This document shows, in pieces, positions 1-8,433 of a stretch of DNA of 64,000 nucleotides. Each line of letters begins with the position of its first letter. The first letter of the stretch is position 1. This DNA is from a bacterium (lineage in GTDB: Bacteria; CLD3; SB21). Location: assembly GCA_013360215.1 (NCBI GenBank), contig JABWCP010000006.1, forward strand, positions 1-64,000. The letters run 5' to 3'. Below the pieces are notes generated by a model. It did no database searches and was not told the DNA's origin. It saw only the letters and a list, made by a program, of their open reading frames with translations. The translations under genes and the position numbers were made by a program.

Positions 1-1
1 C

Positions 2-205
2 GGCCAGTATTTGAAAAAAGGGTCTCTGGTATGCGTGGAGGGTCCGATGAAAACACGTCGGTGGGATGACAAGAGCGGGGGTAAACATGCGTTGACGGAA
101 GTCGTCGCCGAAACGATGCAGATGCTGGGGCATAAGAACGCCAAGCCGTCGGAGTCGGAAGGTGTACAGGAAGAAATGGAAATTCTTGCCGAAGCCACCG
201 CATGA
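2..205 (+). CDS. ssb: Single-stranded DNA-binding protein, C-terminal part (5' end outside window)
   Basis: The reading frame is open at the window edge and begins [14 protein letters not shown], which matches almost residue for residue the [14 protein letters not shown] stretch of the complete SSB at 1473-1922. This is the second half of an OB-fold SSB that would coat single-stranded DNA during replication and repair. The visible part ends in EEMEILAEATA: it is acidic, but lacks the DDLPF-type tip that SSBs use to recruit partner proteins. With the second ssb just after recA, this gives two SSB paralogs around recA. The full length cannot be judged because the start lies outside the window. 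Confidence 0.85.
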   Translation, partial: GQYLKKGSLVCVEGPMKTRRWDDKSGGKHALTEVVAETMQMLGHKNAKPSESEGVQEEMEILAEATA

Positions 206-288
206 CATCCGTTTTGTGCACGCCAGAGCTTGTCGGTATCTATGAACCGGCAAGCTTTGACTGTACGATGTTTTGCACGGAATTTTAT

Positions 289-315
289 TTGCACGTAAAA
301 AAGCGTTTTTATACT
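289..315 (+). promoter_or_regulatory. Candidate recA promoter with repeated TTTGCACG motifs
   Basis: TTGCAC (289-294) and TATACT (310-315) resemble -35 and -10 boxes, although the 15-base spacer is short. TTTGCACG occurs at 272-279 and 288-295, and a related TTTGCGCACG at 315-324, so the boxes sit among three similar motifs. These could be operator half-sites, for example for a LexA-like repressor, but no canonical LexA box is visible. Confidence 0.35.
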
Positions 316-372
316 TTGCGCACGTAAATAACAAAGCACAACTACAGACACACACGAAACAAGGAGCTTAGG

Positions 373-1446
373 ATGGCAGACGAAATGGTATTGTCGGACA
401 AAGACAAAAAAGCCGCGTTGGACCGCACGCTGACAGACATTGTCAAAGAATACGGTAAGGGATCTATCATGAAACTGGGCGAGCGCACGGCCATGCAGGT
501 CGAGGTGTTTTCCACCGGTTCCATTTCGATCGATGCCGCACTGGGCGTCGGCGGTATTCCCCGCGGACGTATTACGGAAATTTACGGGCCGGAATCTTCC
601 GGTAAAACCACTCTGTCGCTGCATGTCATAGCCGAAGCGCAAAAAGTCGGCGGCGTGGCAGCATTTATCGACGCCGAGCACGCACTCGATGCGATATATG
701 CCAAGCGCCTTGGTGTGGATATTGATAATCTTTTGGTCTCTCAGCCCGATAACGGCGAACAAGCTCTGGAAATTACCGAACGTCTGGTTCGCAGCAATGC
801 CGTCGATGTGATCGTGATTGACTCCGTTGCCGCCCTTGTTCCCCGCAGTGAAATTGACGGCGAAATGGGCGATGCGACCATGGGTGTGCAGGCGCGCCTC
901 ATGAGCCAGGCCATGCGTAAACTGACCGGCGCGGTGAGCAAATCCAAAACCTGCGTTATTTTTATCAATCAGGTGCGCGATAAGATCGGCGTCATGTTCG
1001 GCAATCCCGAAACGACGACCGGCGGACGGGCCTTGAAGTTTTATACATCCATTCGTGTGGACATTCGTCGCATCGGACAGATCAAAGCCGGTGAAAATCT
1101 TGTCGGTAACCGCACCAAAGTCAAAGTGGTGAAAAACAAGCTGGCGCCGCCTTTCAAAGAAGTCGAAGTGGATCTGATGTATGGTACCGGCATATCGCGC
1201 GAAGGCGATTTGGTGGACCTGGCGTCCACGATGAATATCGTCCAAAAAAGCGGAACATGGTTTTCTTTTGAAGATGAAAAAATCGGCCAAGGCCGCGAAA
1301 ATGCGAAACAATATCTGACCGATAATCCGGTCATTTTGAAAAAAATCGAAACCCGCGTGCGTCAGGAATTGGGTATCGCACCGGCGGCGACGGAAAAAGA
1401 ATCGCCGAAGCCTGCGCCGACCGCATCCGAAAAAAAATCAAAATAA
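373..1446 (+). CDS. recA: Recombinase RecA
   Basis: A 357-residue RecA of normal length, the ATP-dependent strand-exchange protein of homologous recombination and the co-protease of the SOS response. It shows Walker A GPESSGKT at about residues 73-80, the Walker B stretch [10 protein letters not shown], the [20 protein letters not shown] region covering DNA-binding loop 2, and a C-terminal tail rich in Lys, Glu, Pro and Ala. The ATG at 373 follows an AAGGAG ribosome binding site. An ssb gene starts 26 bases after the stop, so the two are probably co-transcribed. The upstream region carries repeated TTTGCACG motifs that may be regulatory. Confidence 0.98.
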   Translation: MADEMVLSDKDKKAALDRTLTDIVKEYGKGSIMKLGERTAMQVEVFSTGSISIDAALGVGGIPRGRITEIYGPESSGKTTLSLHVIAEAQKVGGVAAFIDAEHALDAIYAKRLGVDIDNLLVSQPDNGEQALEITERLVRSNAVDVIVIDSVAALVPRSEIDGEMGDATMGVQARLMSQAMRKLTGAVSKSKTCVIFINQVRDKIGVMFGNPETTTGGRALKFYTSIRVDIRRIGQIKAGENLVGNRTKVKVVKNKLAPPFKEVEVDLMYGTGISREGDLVDLASTMNIVQKSGTWFSFEDEKIGQGRENAKQYLTDNPVILKKIETRVRQELGIAPAATEKESPKPAPTASEKKSK

Positions 1447-1472
1447 AACGATAGAAGAGTAAGGATATACTT

Positions 1473-1922
1473 ATGTCAAAAGGAACACTCAATAAAGTCA
1501 TCATCATCGGCCGTCTGGGCGGTGATCCGGAACTGCGATATACACCGAGCGGTGCGCCGGTTGCGACGTTTAATGTCGCTACCAACGAATCCTACAAAGA
1601 TAAAGAAGGTAAGCTGATCGAATCCACGGATTGGCATCGGATCGTGGCGTGGAATAAATTGGCCGAAATTTGCGGCCAATATCTTAAAAAAGGTTCGCTC
1701 GTTTACGTGGAAGGTAAGATCAAGACACGTTCGTATGACGACAAAGACGGTCAGAAAAAATATGTAACGGAAATTCGTGCCGATAACATGCAAATGCTGG
1801 GCGCTAAGATGGACGGAGGCCGCGGCGAAGCGTCGCTTCCGCATCCGGCCGATATGGGCGGAGGTATGGATCATGCCGCCGATGCGGGAGGCTCCTCGGG
1901 CAGTGATGATTTACCGTTTTAG
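1473..1922 (+). CDS. ssb: Single-stranded DNA-binding protein
   Basis: A complete 149-residue SSB. The N-terminal 110 residues form the OB fold ([21 protein letters not shown] near the start, then [12 protein letters not shown]). A Gly/Asp-rich flexible linker follows, and the chain ends in the canonical partner-binding tip DDLPF. It binds single-stranded DNA in replication, recombination and repair. It lies 26 bases downstream of recA with a plausible AGTAAGG ribosome binding site. A strong intrinsic terminator follows at 1948-1978. The fragment at the window start is a paralog that lacks this tip. Confidence 0.97.
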   Translation: MSKGTLNKVIIIGRLGGDPELRYTPSGAPVATFNVATNESYKDKEGKLIESTDWHRIVAWNKLAEICGQYLKKGSLVYVEGKIKTRSYDDKDGQKKYVTEIRADNMQMLGAKMDGGRGEASLPHPADMGGGMDHAADAGGSSGSDDLPF

Positions 1923-1947
1923 TTATACGCATAGGCCGTAGATATAC

Positions 1948-1978
1948 AAAGGCTGCACAGGTGGTGCAGCCTTTTTTT
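1948..1978 (+). terminator. Intrinsic terminator after recA-ssb
   Basis: GGCTGCAC (1951-1958) pairs with GTGCAGCC (1964-1971) around a 5-base loop, preceded by AAA and followed by a run of eight T. Confidence 0.9.
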
Positions 1979-2063
1979 TATGCATAAATTTTTTCGATCG
2001 GCAAAAAAAGGTTTTTTGTTTTAGGTTAATTCGTTTCAAAAATTCGGCACATCGTTTTTCCCG

Positions 2064-2091
2064 TTGCATTTCTTTTTTTTCGTTCTATCTT
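2064..2091 (+). promoter_or_regulatory. Candidate promoter of the lysine operon
   Basis: TTGCAT (2064-2069) and TATCTT (2086-2091) are separated by 16 bases and lie about 20 bases upstream of the riboswitch aptamer. This fits a transcription start near 2098. Nothing else is seen in the gene-free stretch from 1980 to 2063. Confidence 0.4.
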
Positions 2092-2110
2092 ACCAATGTA
2101 TCACATATTT

Positions 2111-2270
2111 CGGAAGAGGAGCGTCTACAAAAAAATTCATTGCGAGTGCATCCGGCACGCTAGAGCAGTGAATGGCGGTGATAGACGCCGAAACAACGGA
2201 TCTGGAAAATCGGTTGTTGGTTGCGGAGGTTAAACCCACGTGACTGTCATGATGCATGAAGCGCTTCCGG
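2111..2270 (+). ncRNA. Lysine riboswitch (L-box) aptamer
   Basis: The region before lysC carries the sequence hallmarks of the L-box family. The P1 stem CGGAAG (2111-2116) pairs perfectly with CTTCCG (2264-2269), with the conserved GAGGAGCG on the 5' side and GCGC on the 3' side. Inside are GACGCCGAAAC (2184-2194) and GTGACTGTCA (2240-2249), both recognisable L-box core segments. The length of about 160 bases is normal for the family. An intrinsic terminator with an alternative partner lies just downstream (2291-2366), so lysine would be expected to switch transcription off. Location directly before aspartate kinase fits. Confidence 0.88.
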
Positions 2271-2290
2271 AATTGACGTCGCGATCTGCA

Positions 2291-2366
2291 TTAAGGCCTT
2301 CCTTAAGCTCAATCCCGTACAATTCCCGTATCATGACTCTTCCTTACCGTTTGTAAGGAATTTTTT
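2291..2366 (+). terminator. Riboswitch expression platform with terminator
   Basis: TTCCTTAC (2340-2347) pairs with GTAAGGAA (2353-2360), followed by six T: a clear intrinsic terminator ending 24 bases before the lysC start. The 5' arm is duplicated upstream as TTCCTTA (2299-2305). That copy can pair either with TTAAGG (2291-2296) or, as an antiterminator, with TAAGGAA (2354-2360). This is the mutually exclusive pairing expected of a transcriptional riboswitch. Confidence 0.8.
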
Positions 2367-2390
2367 ATTTATAACCTGAGGAATGGAGTC

Positions 2391-3773
2391 ATGAACGATC
2401 TCATTATCGCCAAATTTGGCGGTACCAGTATGGGCACAGCCGAAGCGATGCGCCAAAGCGCGCGTATCGTTATTGCCGATAACCGCATACGTGTCGTCGT
2501 GGTGAGCGCCACATCCGGTACGACGAACGCGCTGCTCAAAGTATATCACGATCTATGCGCATGCGACACGGTGTCGGCGGATCAGGCGTTTAAAAAAATT
2601 GAAGACCGGCATCGCACGATGTGCCATGCACTGGAACTTGATTCTTCTGCAGTAGATGAATTGATCGTTGCCGCACAAAATCACATGTCGTTATTTTCTG
2701 CATCGGAAAATCGCGAAGTATGGCTCGATGCATGGCTTTCATTCGGTGAGCGCTTGGCCTCGCGTATATTTGGCAAAATGCTCTTTCATCTCAAAAATAA
2801 TGTCACGGAAGCCGATGCCCGATCATTTATTATTACCGATGAGGTGTTTGGCAAAGCCGAGCCGCAACCGGATCGTATAAAAACTGCGTGCCTGAAAAAA
2901 TTGCTCCCACTGTGCAGTGAACAGATTATTGTGACCCAAGGTTTTATCGGTGCAACGACCGACGGCCGTACGACCACACTGGGGCGCGGCGGTAGCGATT
3001 ATAGCGCGGCATTATTGGGAGAGGCGCTCTCGGCTAAAGAAGTTTTGATTTGGACGGACGTACCGGGGATTTTTACGATGGATCCCAATTTGGTGCCGGC
3101 TGCGCAAACTATTCCTAAAATCAGTTTTTCGGAAGCCGCTGAATTGGCCAATTTTGGCGCTAAAGTTTTACATCCGGCAACGCTGTGGCCCGCTATTCGC
3201 AAAGGCATTCATGTGTTTGTGGGTTCGACATTTGAACCCGAAGCCGGCGGAACGTGGATCGAACCGGATGTCAATGATAAGCCGTTGGTACGTGCCATCG
3301 CGATGCGCAAGCATCAGACGCTTATAACGGTGAGCAGTTTGCGCATGCTCAATACGCACGGTTTTCTTGCCAAAATGTTCGGCGTGCTGGCCGATCATAA
3401 ACTCAGCGTTGATCTTGTGACGACCAGCGAAGTCAGCGTGGCGCTTACGATAGACGGCACGAGCCTGGGTTCGTCCGGTGAAAAAATTTCCGAAAAACAA
3501 GAGTTGCTCCAGGATCTTCGCCGGTTTGCGGATGTCGCGATCGAGGAAAACCTGACGCTGATCGCACTGGTCGGAAACAATCTGCAACAAACACCCGGTA
3601 TTGCGGCGCGCACCTTTGACGCGATCGCCGGTCTTAATGTGCGTTTGATTTGTCAGGGTGCGAGTTCTTATAACATGTGCTTTCTGATGCATCAGTCGGA
3701 TGCGCCACAAGCCGTTAGCGCACTTCACCGTGCGTTTATCGAAAGTGAGGTCGTATGCCTAAAATCAGCCTGA
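2391..3773 (+). CDS. lysC: Aspartate kinase (lysine-sensitive type)
   Basis: A 460-residue aspartokinase that phosphorylates L-aspartate, the first step of the aspartate-family pathway. It opens with the kinase signature KFGGTSMG and the SATSGTTNALL segment. The TTLGRGGSDYSAALLG motif lies near residues 195-210, and FGAKVLHPATLWPA follows. The C-terminal part from about residue 300 holds two ACT-type regulatory segments, for which feedback by lysine is likely. It is a monofunctional enzyme without a homoserine dehydrogenase domain and resembles the AKIII/LysC branch. GAGGAATGGAG provides the ribosome binding site. It is first in the riboswitch-controlled operon, and its 3' end overlaps dapB by 19 bases. 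Confidence 0.96.
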   Translation: MNDLIIAKFGGTSMGTAEAMRQSARIVIADNRIRVVVVSATSGTTNALLKVYHDLCACDTVSADQAFKKIEDRHRTMCHALELDSSAVDELIVAAQNHMSLFSASENREVWLDAWLSFGERLASRIFGKMLFHLKNNVTEADARSFIITDEVFGKAEPQPDRIKTACLKKLLPLCSEQIIVTQGFIGATTDGRTTTLGRGGSDYSAALLGEALSAKEVLIWTDVPGIFTMDPNLVPAAQTIPKISFSEAAELANFGAKVLHPATLWPAIRKGIHVFVGSTFEPEAGGTWIEPDVNDKPLVRAIAMRKHQTLITVSSLRMLNTHGFLAKMFGVLADHKLSVDLVTTSEVSVALTIDGTSLGSSGEKISEKQELLQDLRRFADVAIEENLTLIALVGNNLQQTPGIAARTFDAIAGLNVRLICQGASSYNMCFLMHQSDAPQAVSALHRAFIESEVVCLKSA

Positions 3774-4450
3774 TCGGAAACGGGAAAACCGGCGGCGCCG
3801 TGGAACGCTTATTGCCTCCGGATGAAATCGCGGCGGTTTTTAATTCCAAAAATCCACCGACGGTTGAGGCGTTGAAAAATTCGGACGTGGCGATCGTTTT
3901 TGTGCCCGGTCATGTGTTGAATGACCTGGTACCGGTACTCATTCAGTCCGCCGTTCCCGTCGTGTGTGGCAGCACCGGATTTGAATGGACAATGGACGTG
4001 CGGCGCGCTGTAGAAAACAGCGGCGCCACTTGGATAACGGCGAGCAATTTTAGTATGGGTATGCAATGGATGTTTCGTATGGCGCGCGAATTCAGACGCC
4101 TTGAAAGCCAATGGGCCGGATCGGAAGCGGAGATATTTGAAGTGCATCACATACATAAAAAAGACAAACCCAGCGGCAGTGCGCTCAGTATCCGGCAGCA
4201 TTACGGAAAACAAATACCCATTCACAGCGATCGTACGGGTGACGTTGTCGGATTTCATTCGCTTGTGTTGGCTACCGCATCGGAAAAACTTATGCTCTCA
4301 CATCATGTCGAAGACCGATCCGTATTTGCGCGCGGTGCGATATGGACGGCCCAAAAGCTCATCGAAAAACGATCCCGGCCGCAGGATTATCCCAGCGGTA
4401 TTTTTCCTCTGGAAGATGTGTTTGAAACCTGGCTAAACGAAGGACAATAA
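3755..4450 (+). CDS. dapB: 4-hydroxy-tetrahydrodipicolinate reductase (short form)
   Basis: A 231-residue DapB, which reduces hydroxy-tetrahydrodipicolinate with NAD(P)H in lysine and DAP synthesis. The N-terminus is a Rossmann start, SLIGNGKTGGAVERLL. The family signature appears as EVHHIHKKDKPSGSA, with the catalytic His pair and Lys. It is shorter than the usual ~270-residue enzymes but keeps CGSTGF and the C-terminal FARGAIWTAQKL segment. Compact DapB proteins of this size are known in Bacteroidota relatives. It overlaps the end of lysC by 19 bases, which implies translational coupling, and dapA starts 3 bases after its stop. Confidence 0.92.
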   Translation: MPKISLIGNGKTGGAVERLLPPDEIAAVFNSKNPPTVEALKNSDVAIVFVPGHVLNDLVPVLIQSAVPVVCGSTGFEWTMDVRRAVENSGATWITASNFSMGMQWMFRMAREFRRLESQWAGSEAEIFEVHHIHKKDKPSGSALSIRQHYGKQIPIHSDRTGDVVGFHSLVLATASEKLMLSHHVEDRSVFARGAIWTAQKLIEKRSRPQDYPSGIFPLEDVFETWLNEGQ

Positions 4451-4453
4451 GCT

Positions 4454-5344
4454 ATGAAAAATCTGCAATCGGTTACACTATGGACAGCGATCGTGACGCC
4501 GTTTTTGGATAACGGAAAAATTGATTTTTTATCCTTTGAACGGTTATTACGTCGTCAAGAAGCCGCCGGAAACGGTGTGGTGATACTCGGAAGTACGGGC
4601 GAGGGCCTGGCGTTAAACGATGATGAAAAAAGGGAAGTGGTCCGCTTCACCGGAACTTGCAAACTCCATGTCCCGGTTATGGTCGGCGTCGGCGGATTCA
4701 ATTTGGACGCCACCCAGCGGTGGATTGAAGAGAATAATCAGCACGCATTTATCCATGCGTATTTATTGGTCACGCCGCTCTACGCGAAACCCGGTGCACG
4801 GGGCCAATGTAGTTGGTTTGCTGCGCTGCTCGAGGCCTCTCAAAAACCGTGTATGTTATACAATGTGCCATCCCGGACAGGCGTGAAGTTGCATACGTCC
4901 GTCCTGCGTGAACTTAAGGATCATTCGCGATTTTGGGCAGTGAAAGAGGCGAGCGGGAGCGTTACCGAATTTCAGGATTACCGTGAAGCCGCACCGGGTG
5001 TTGCATTCTTTAGCGGGGACGACGGCTTAACACCTTTTTTTGCATCGGCCGGAGCCATGGGGCTGGTCTCTGTGATGAGCAATGTGTGGCCGGAAGCGTC
5101 CGCCGAATTTGTTTACCGTTGTGTGAACCGCGATACCGGCGTATTATTACCGACATGGCGTACGGCTTCCGATGCGATGTTTTTGGCCAGTAATCCTGTA
5201 CCGGCTAAAGCTTTATTGCACGAATTAGGGTTGATCACTTCGGCGTATGTGCGACCGCCGCTTTCTATGGAAGATTTACCGGATCGAAATAAATTAATCA
5301 TGGCGGACAGTCTAGTGCAACGATGGATGGAGCAATACGGATGA
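4454..5344 (+). CDS. dapA: 4-hydroxy-tetrahydrodipicolinate synthase
   Basis: A 296-residue TIM-barrel aldolase that condenses pyruvate with aspartate semialdehyde. Visible hallmarks are GSTGEG at about residues 47-52, YNVPSRTG carrying the catalytic Tyr, VKEASG carrying the Schiff-base Lys, and FSGDDGLT. It lies fourth from the end of the tightly packed lysine operon. Its TGA stop overlaps the next ATG (ATGA at 5341-5344). Overall family assignment is secure; within this family only the operon shows that the substrate is the lysine-pathway one. Confidence 0.94.
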   Translation: MKNLQSVTLWTAIVTPFLDNGKIDFLSFERLLRRQEAAGNGVVILGSTGEGLALNDDEKREVVRFTGTCKLHVPVMVGVGGFNLDATQRWIEENNQHAFIHAYLLVTPLYAKPGARGQCSWFAALLEASQKPCMLYNVPSRTGVKLHTSVLRELKDHSRFWAVKEASGSVTEFQDYREAAPGVAFFSGDDGLTPFFASAGAMGLVSVMSNVWPEASAEFVYRCVNRDTGVLLPTWRTASDAMFLASNPVPAKALLHELGLITSAYVRPPLSMEDLPDRNKLIMADSLVQRWMEQYG

Positions 5345-6105
5345 AAAACGATTGGAAAAAAATATTAGAACAACTGGAGCGCGGAGAGATACGGGCCGCG
5401 ACGTATGATAACGGTTTTTGGCGGGCTAATGTTGCCGTCAAAGAAGCCATACTATCCGCTTTTCGCGAAGGTAAACTGATCGCCATGAATCGTCCCACCT
5501 ACGGACGCTATGGCGGATTTGTGGATAAAGATTCGATGATTCCCCGAAGCTTTCAGCCGAAACAAAAAATAAGACTCGTGCCCGGCGGTTCATCCGTACG
5601 ACGCGGCGCTTATGTGGCACCCGGTGTTGTGATTATGCCGCCGTCGTATATCAATGTCGGCGCATATATAGACGAACAAACGATGGTGGACAGTCATGTG
5701 TTGGTCGGTTCGTGTGCGCAGGTCGGAAAACGTGTACATCTGAGTGCCGGTGTACAAATCGGCGGCGTATTGGAGCCGGTCGGCAGCGCTCCCGTGGTGA
5801 TCGAAGACGATGCCTTTGTGGGTGCGGACGCGGTGATCGTAGAGGGTATATGTGTCGGTACCGGAGCCGTGATCGCACCCGGTGTGGTCCTTTCGCGCGG
5901 TGTCACGGTGTACGACGCCGTACATGAAAAAGAATTGGGACGTGGCGCCAGAATTCCCGATTTGGCCGTCGTCGTACCCGGTACGCGCCCGCTGGCATCG
6001 ACCTGGGCCAAAGAACGCGGTCTCGCAACGGCTTGTGCGATCATCGTCAAATACCGCGATGCGAAAAGCAACGCCGCGTTACAACTGGAAGAGGCGTTGC
6101 GATGA
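5341..6105 (+). CDS. dapD: 2,3,4,5-tetrahydropyridine-2,6-dicarboxylate N-succinyltransferase
   Basis: A left-handed beta-helix acyltransferase of 254 residues. Hexapeptide repeats run from about residue 80 to 195, including YIDEQTMVDSHVLVGSCAQVG and GVQIGGVLEP, which are hallmark DapD stretches. It transfers succinyl from succinyl-CoA to tetrahydrodipicolinate, so the operon encodes the succinylase branch. The start at 5341 was chosen because its ATG overlaps the dapA stop; an in-frame ATG at 5323 lies inside dapA. The N-terminus carries the helical segment found in succinyl-type enzymes. Neither the aminotransferase (dapC) nor the classical desuccinylase (dapE) lies next to it. Confidence 0.93.
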   Translation: MKNDWKKILEQLERGEIRAATYDNGFWRANVAVKEAILSAFREGKLIAMNRPTYGRYGGFVDKDSMIPRSFQPKQKIRLVPGGSSVRRGAYVAPGVVIMPPSYINVGAYIDEQTMVDSHVLVGSCAQVGKRVHLSAGVQIGGVLEPVGSAPVVIEDDAFVGADAVIVEGICVGTGAVIAPGVVLSRGVTVYDAVHEKELGRGARIPDLAVVVPGTRPLASTWAKERGLATACAIIVKYRDAKSNAALQLEEALR

Positions 6106-7307
6106 AGGCATTGACGGCGCATCACCTTACACTGTTACAAGAGGCCGCCGACCGGGTGCGAAAACCTTTTTTTGCCTACGATCTGGATGGTTTACGATCG
6201 CATGCTATGACGTTACGCTCGGAAGGCGTTCGCCTGTGGTACGCTTGTAAAGCCAATCCGCTTTCGGCCATTCTGCGAACAATGGGTGCGTGTTCTTTTT
6301 CGGCGGACGCCGCCAGCCTCGGCGAATTACGGCAAATCCTAAGATATTCGGGCATCGCACCAAAAAACATATTACTTACCGGCCCGGCTAAAGACGAAGC
6401 CTTCGTCACGGAAGCGTTAAATGCCGGCGTTTGTACGATCATCGTAGAGAGCGTGCACCAACTTGAAATGCTGCAGCAGCTTGCATCAACGACCCACAAG
6501 CCTATTCAGGTTCTTCTTCGCCTTCAATTAGACTGGGACGAAAAGAGCGCGAGCGTGCTTGGAGGCAGCGCCATCACCCCGTTTGGATTACCGCCAGAGG
6601 TTTGGCAATCGGTGTCGTGGAAATCGTTTCCTCATTGCAATGTGTTAGGTTGTCATGTTTTCCAATGGAGCAATATTGGCGACATAGAAAAACTCAATTT
6701 TTTTTGGCATCGTATTGCCGTCGAATCTAAGCGCTTGATGCAACATATCGGCAAACCTTTGGAGGTGCTTGACCTTGGGGGTGGACTCGGCGTACCGTAT
6801 CATGCCGATGCGCGCGAATTGCGATGGATTGAAGTGGATGACGCGTTGCAAAAAATTCGCAAGCAATATGAAATACCTTCGATTTGGTTAGAACTCGGAC
6901 GTTATGCCGTAGGCGGTTTCGGAAATTATCTTACACGTGTGATGGATCGTAAGCAGGTACGCGGCACGGAGCTTCTGATTTTAGAAGGCGGTGTCAATCA
7001 CATCGCCCGTCCGGCCCTCACGCATGCCTCGTTTCCTGTACACACTCTGAAGCCTTCGTCTGCGAAAACCCAATCTTTCAAACTGCACGGCCCCTTATGT
7101 ACGGCCTTGGATGATCTGGGTTTGCATGATTTGCCTGAAGATATACAACGCGGCGATTGGCTTGTGTTTCGCCAATGCGGTGCATACGGCTTTACGGAAA
7201 GTATGCCGTACTTTTTGTGCCACGATATTCCTGCAGAGATCATTATAGAAAACAATCAATACGCCGTGGTGCGCGAAAGCGTGCCGGCTGAAAATTGGCT
7301 GAAGTAA
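6102..7307 (+). CDS. lysA: LysA-like PLP-dependent decarboxylase (fold type III)
   Basis: A 401-residue alanine-racemase-fold decarboxylase, by context diaminopimelate decarboxylase, the last step to lysine. PLP lysine lies in WYACKANP (about residue 50), the phosphate-binding glycines in DLGGGLGVPY, and the C-terminal active-site stretch is QCGAYGFTESMPYF. The cysteine motif reads GPLCTALD rather than the usual CESxD of DapDC. I associate that form with decarboxylases that act on modified or N-acylated substrates, so the exact substrate is uncertain. The start at 6102 overlaps the dapD stop (ATGA). An upstream in-frame ATG at 6033 lies inside dapD and is unlikely. The next gene starts 1 base after its stop. 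Confidence 0.85.
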   Translation: MKALTAHHLTLLQEAADRVRKPFFAYDLDGLRSHAMTLRSEGVRLWYACKANPLSAILRTMGACSFSADAASLGELRQILRYSGIAPKNILLTGPAKDEAFVTEALNAGVCTIIVESVHQLEMLQQLASTTHKPIQVLLRLQLDWDEKSASVLGGSAITPFGLPPEVWQSVSWKSFPHCNVLGCHVFQWSNIGDIEKLNFFWHRIAVESKRLMQHIGKPLEVLDLGGGLGVPYHADARELRWIEVDDALQKIRKQYEIPSIWLELGRYAVGGFGNYLTRVMDRKQVRGTELLILEGGVNHIARPALTHASFPVHTLKPSSAKTQSFKLHGPLCTALDDLGLHDLPEDIQRGDWLVFRQCGAYGFTESMPYFLCHDIPAEIIIENNQYAVVRESVPAENWLK

Positions 7308-7308
7308 A

Positions 7309-8415
7309 ATGAAAAACTATACGCACACCACGATACCGGTACGGACTTTGGCATCAGGTCAAATTCTGAATATAGATGTCTTTCGTTTTGAAGGTGATCC
7401 GTCTGTGCCGTCGGCATATATACAATCCGGCATGCACGGTGCGGAATTACAAGGTACCGCCGTGATTGATTTTTTAATTCGTTTTTTTACAGATCACCCG
7501 CCCAAAGGCACGGTGACACTTGTCCCGGCGGCCAACCCTTATGCACTAAATAATAAAACCGGAGAATATACGCAGGGAAGATTTGATCCGACGTATGGCG
7601 ATAATTGGAATCGCCTTTATTGGGATGCTTTGAATAATGAAGACGGCATAGACATAGAAAACTTGGTTAAAACCATTCGCAGCGATGCACAAAATAGTAT
7701 TCAAAAAATTTTACGACATGAGCTGACCCGTAAACTGGAACAGCAACTGCAGAAGCCGCTTACGGAAATGGGTTATGGCCGCAAACTGGCGTTGACTTTA
7801 CAACGTATGGCTGTCGAGGCGGATAGTGTGCTTGACCTTCATTGCGCTTCGCATTCGGTACGCCATGTGTATGCGCCGGAGTATGCGCGTCAAACCGTGA
7901 GGTATTTGAATATTCCGTATGTTTTATTTATTCCCAATCTTTTTGCCGGTGCAATGGATGAAGCGGTATTTTGCCCTTGGTGGACATTAAGTCAAAAGCT
8001 AAGTGTGCCGTGCCCCGTTGAAGCCTATACGATCGAACTCGGCAATCAGGAAGCTTACTCCGCAAAAGATGCGCGCGGCGATGCGATGGGTATTATTAAT
8101 TATTTAGTGCACAGGGGAACATGCGACCCGATAAAACCAAAAGGCCGTGATAGCGCGGAGTCCCTATTCGCATGCCGTTTACAAGACTATAAAACTATCT
8201 ATAGCCCGACCGGAGGATTGTGTGAATTTAGTACGGTTACCGGTGGGATCGTTCCGGCACAGGAGCCGCTGGCGGTTATACTCACTAAAGCGGGGAATGA
8301 AAAAATATCGGTGGCATTACCCTATGATTGTATTCCGATCGTGCAATATTCATCCGCGGCTTTGCATCAAGGGGTCGAATTGCTCAAAGTATTTTCGAAA
8401 TGGGAAGTAATGTGA
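7309..8415 (+). CDS. AstE/AspA-type zinc deacylase (M14 family)
   Basis: A 368-residue member of the succinylglutamate desuccinylase/aspartoacylase branch of M14 metallohydrolases. Zinc ligands are seen in SGMHGAELQG (His and Glu near residues 43-46) and in LDLHCAS (third His), and the likely catalytic Glu in YTIELG. The C-terminal part, with YSPTGGLCEF, forms the small beta domain typical of this branch. It starts 1 base after the lysA-like stop and ends the operon. Because dapD makes an N-succinylated intermediate and dapE is not here, I infer this enzyme may remove the succinyl group. That role is not shown by sequence alone. Confidence 0.8.
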   Translation: MKNYTHTTIPVRTLASGQILNIDVFRFEGDPSVPSAYIQSGMHGAELQGTAVIDFLIRFFTDHPPKGTVTLVPAANPYALNNKTGEYTQGRFDPTYGDNWNRLYWDALNNEDGIDIENLVKTIRSDAQNSIQKILRHELTRKLEQQLQKPLTEMGYGRKLALTLQRMAVEADSVLDLHCASHSVRHVYAPEYARQTVRYLNIPYVLFIPNLFAGAMDEAVFCPWWTLSQKLSVPCPVEAYTIELGNQEAYSAKDARGDAMGIINYLVHRGTCDPIKPKGRDSAESLFACRLQDYKTIYSPTGGLCEFSTVTGGIVPAQEPLAVILTKAGNEKISVALPYDCIPIVQYSSAALHQGVELLKVFSKWEVM

Positions 8416-8433
8416 ATTCGGGCAACAATAAAA

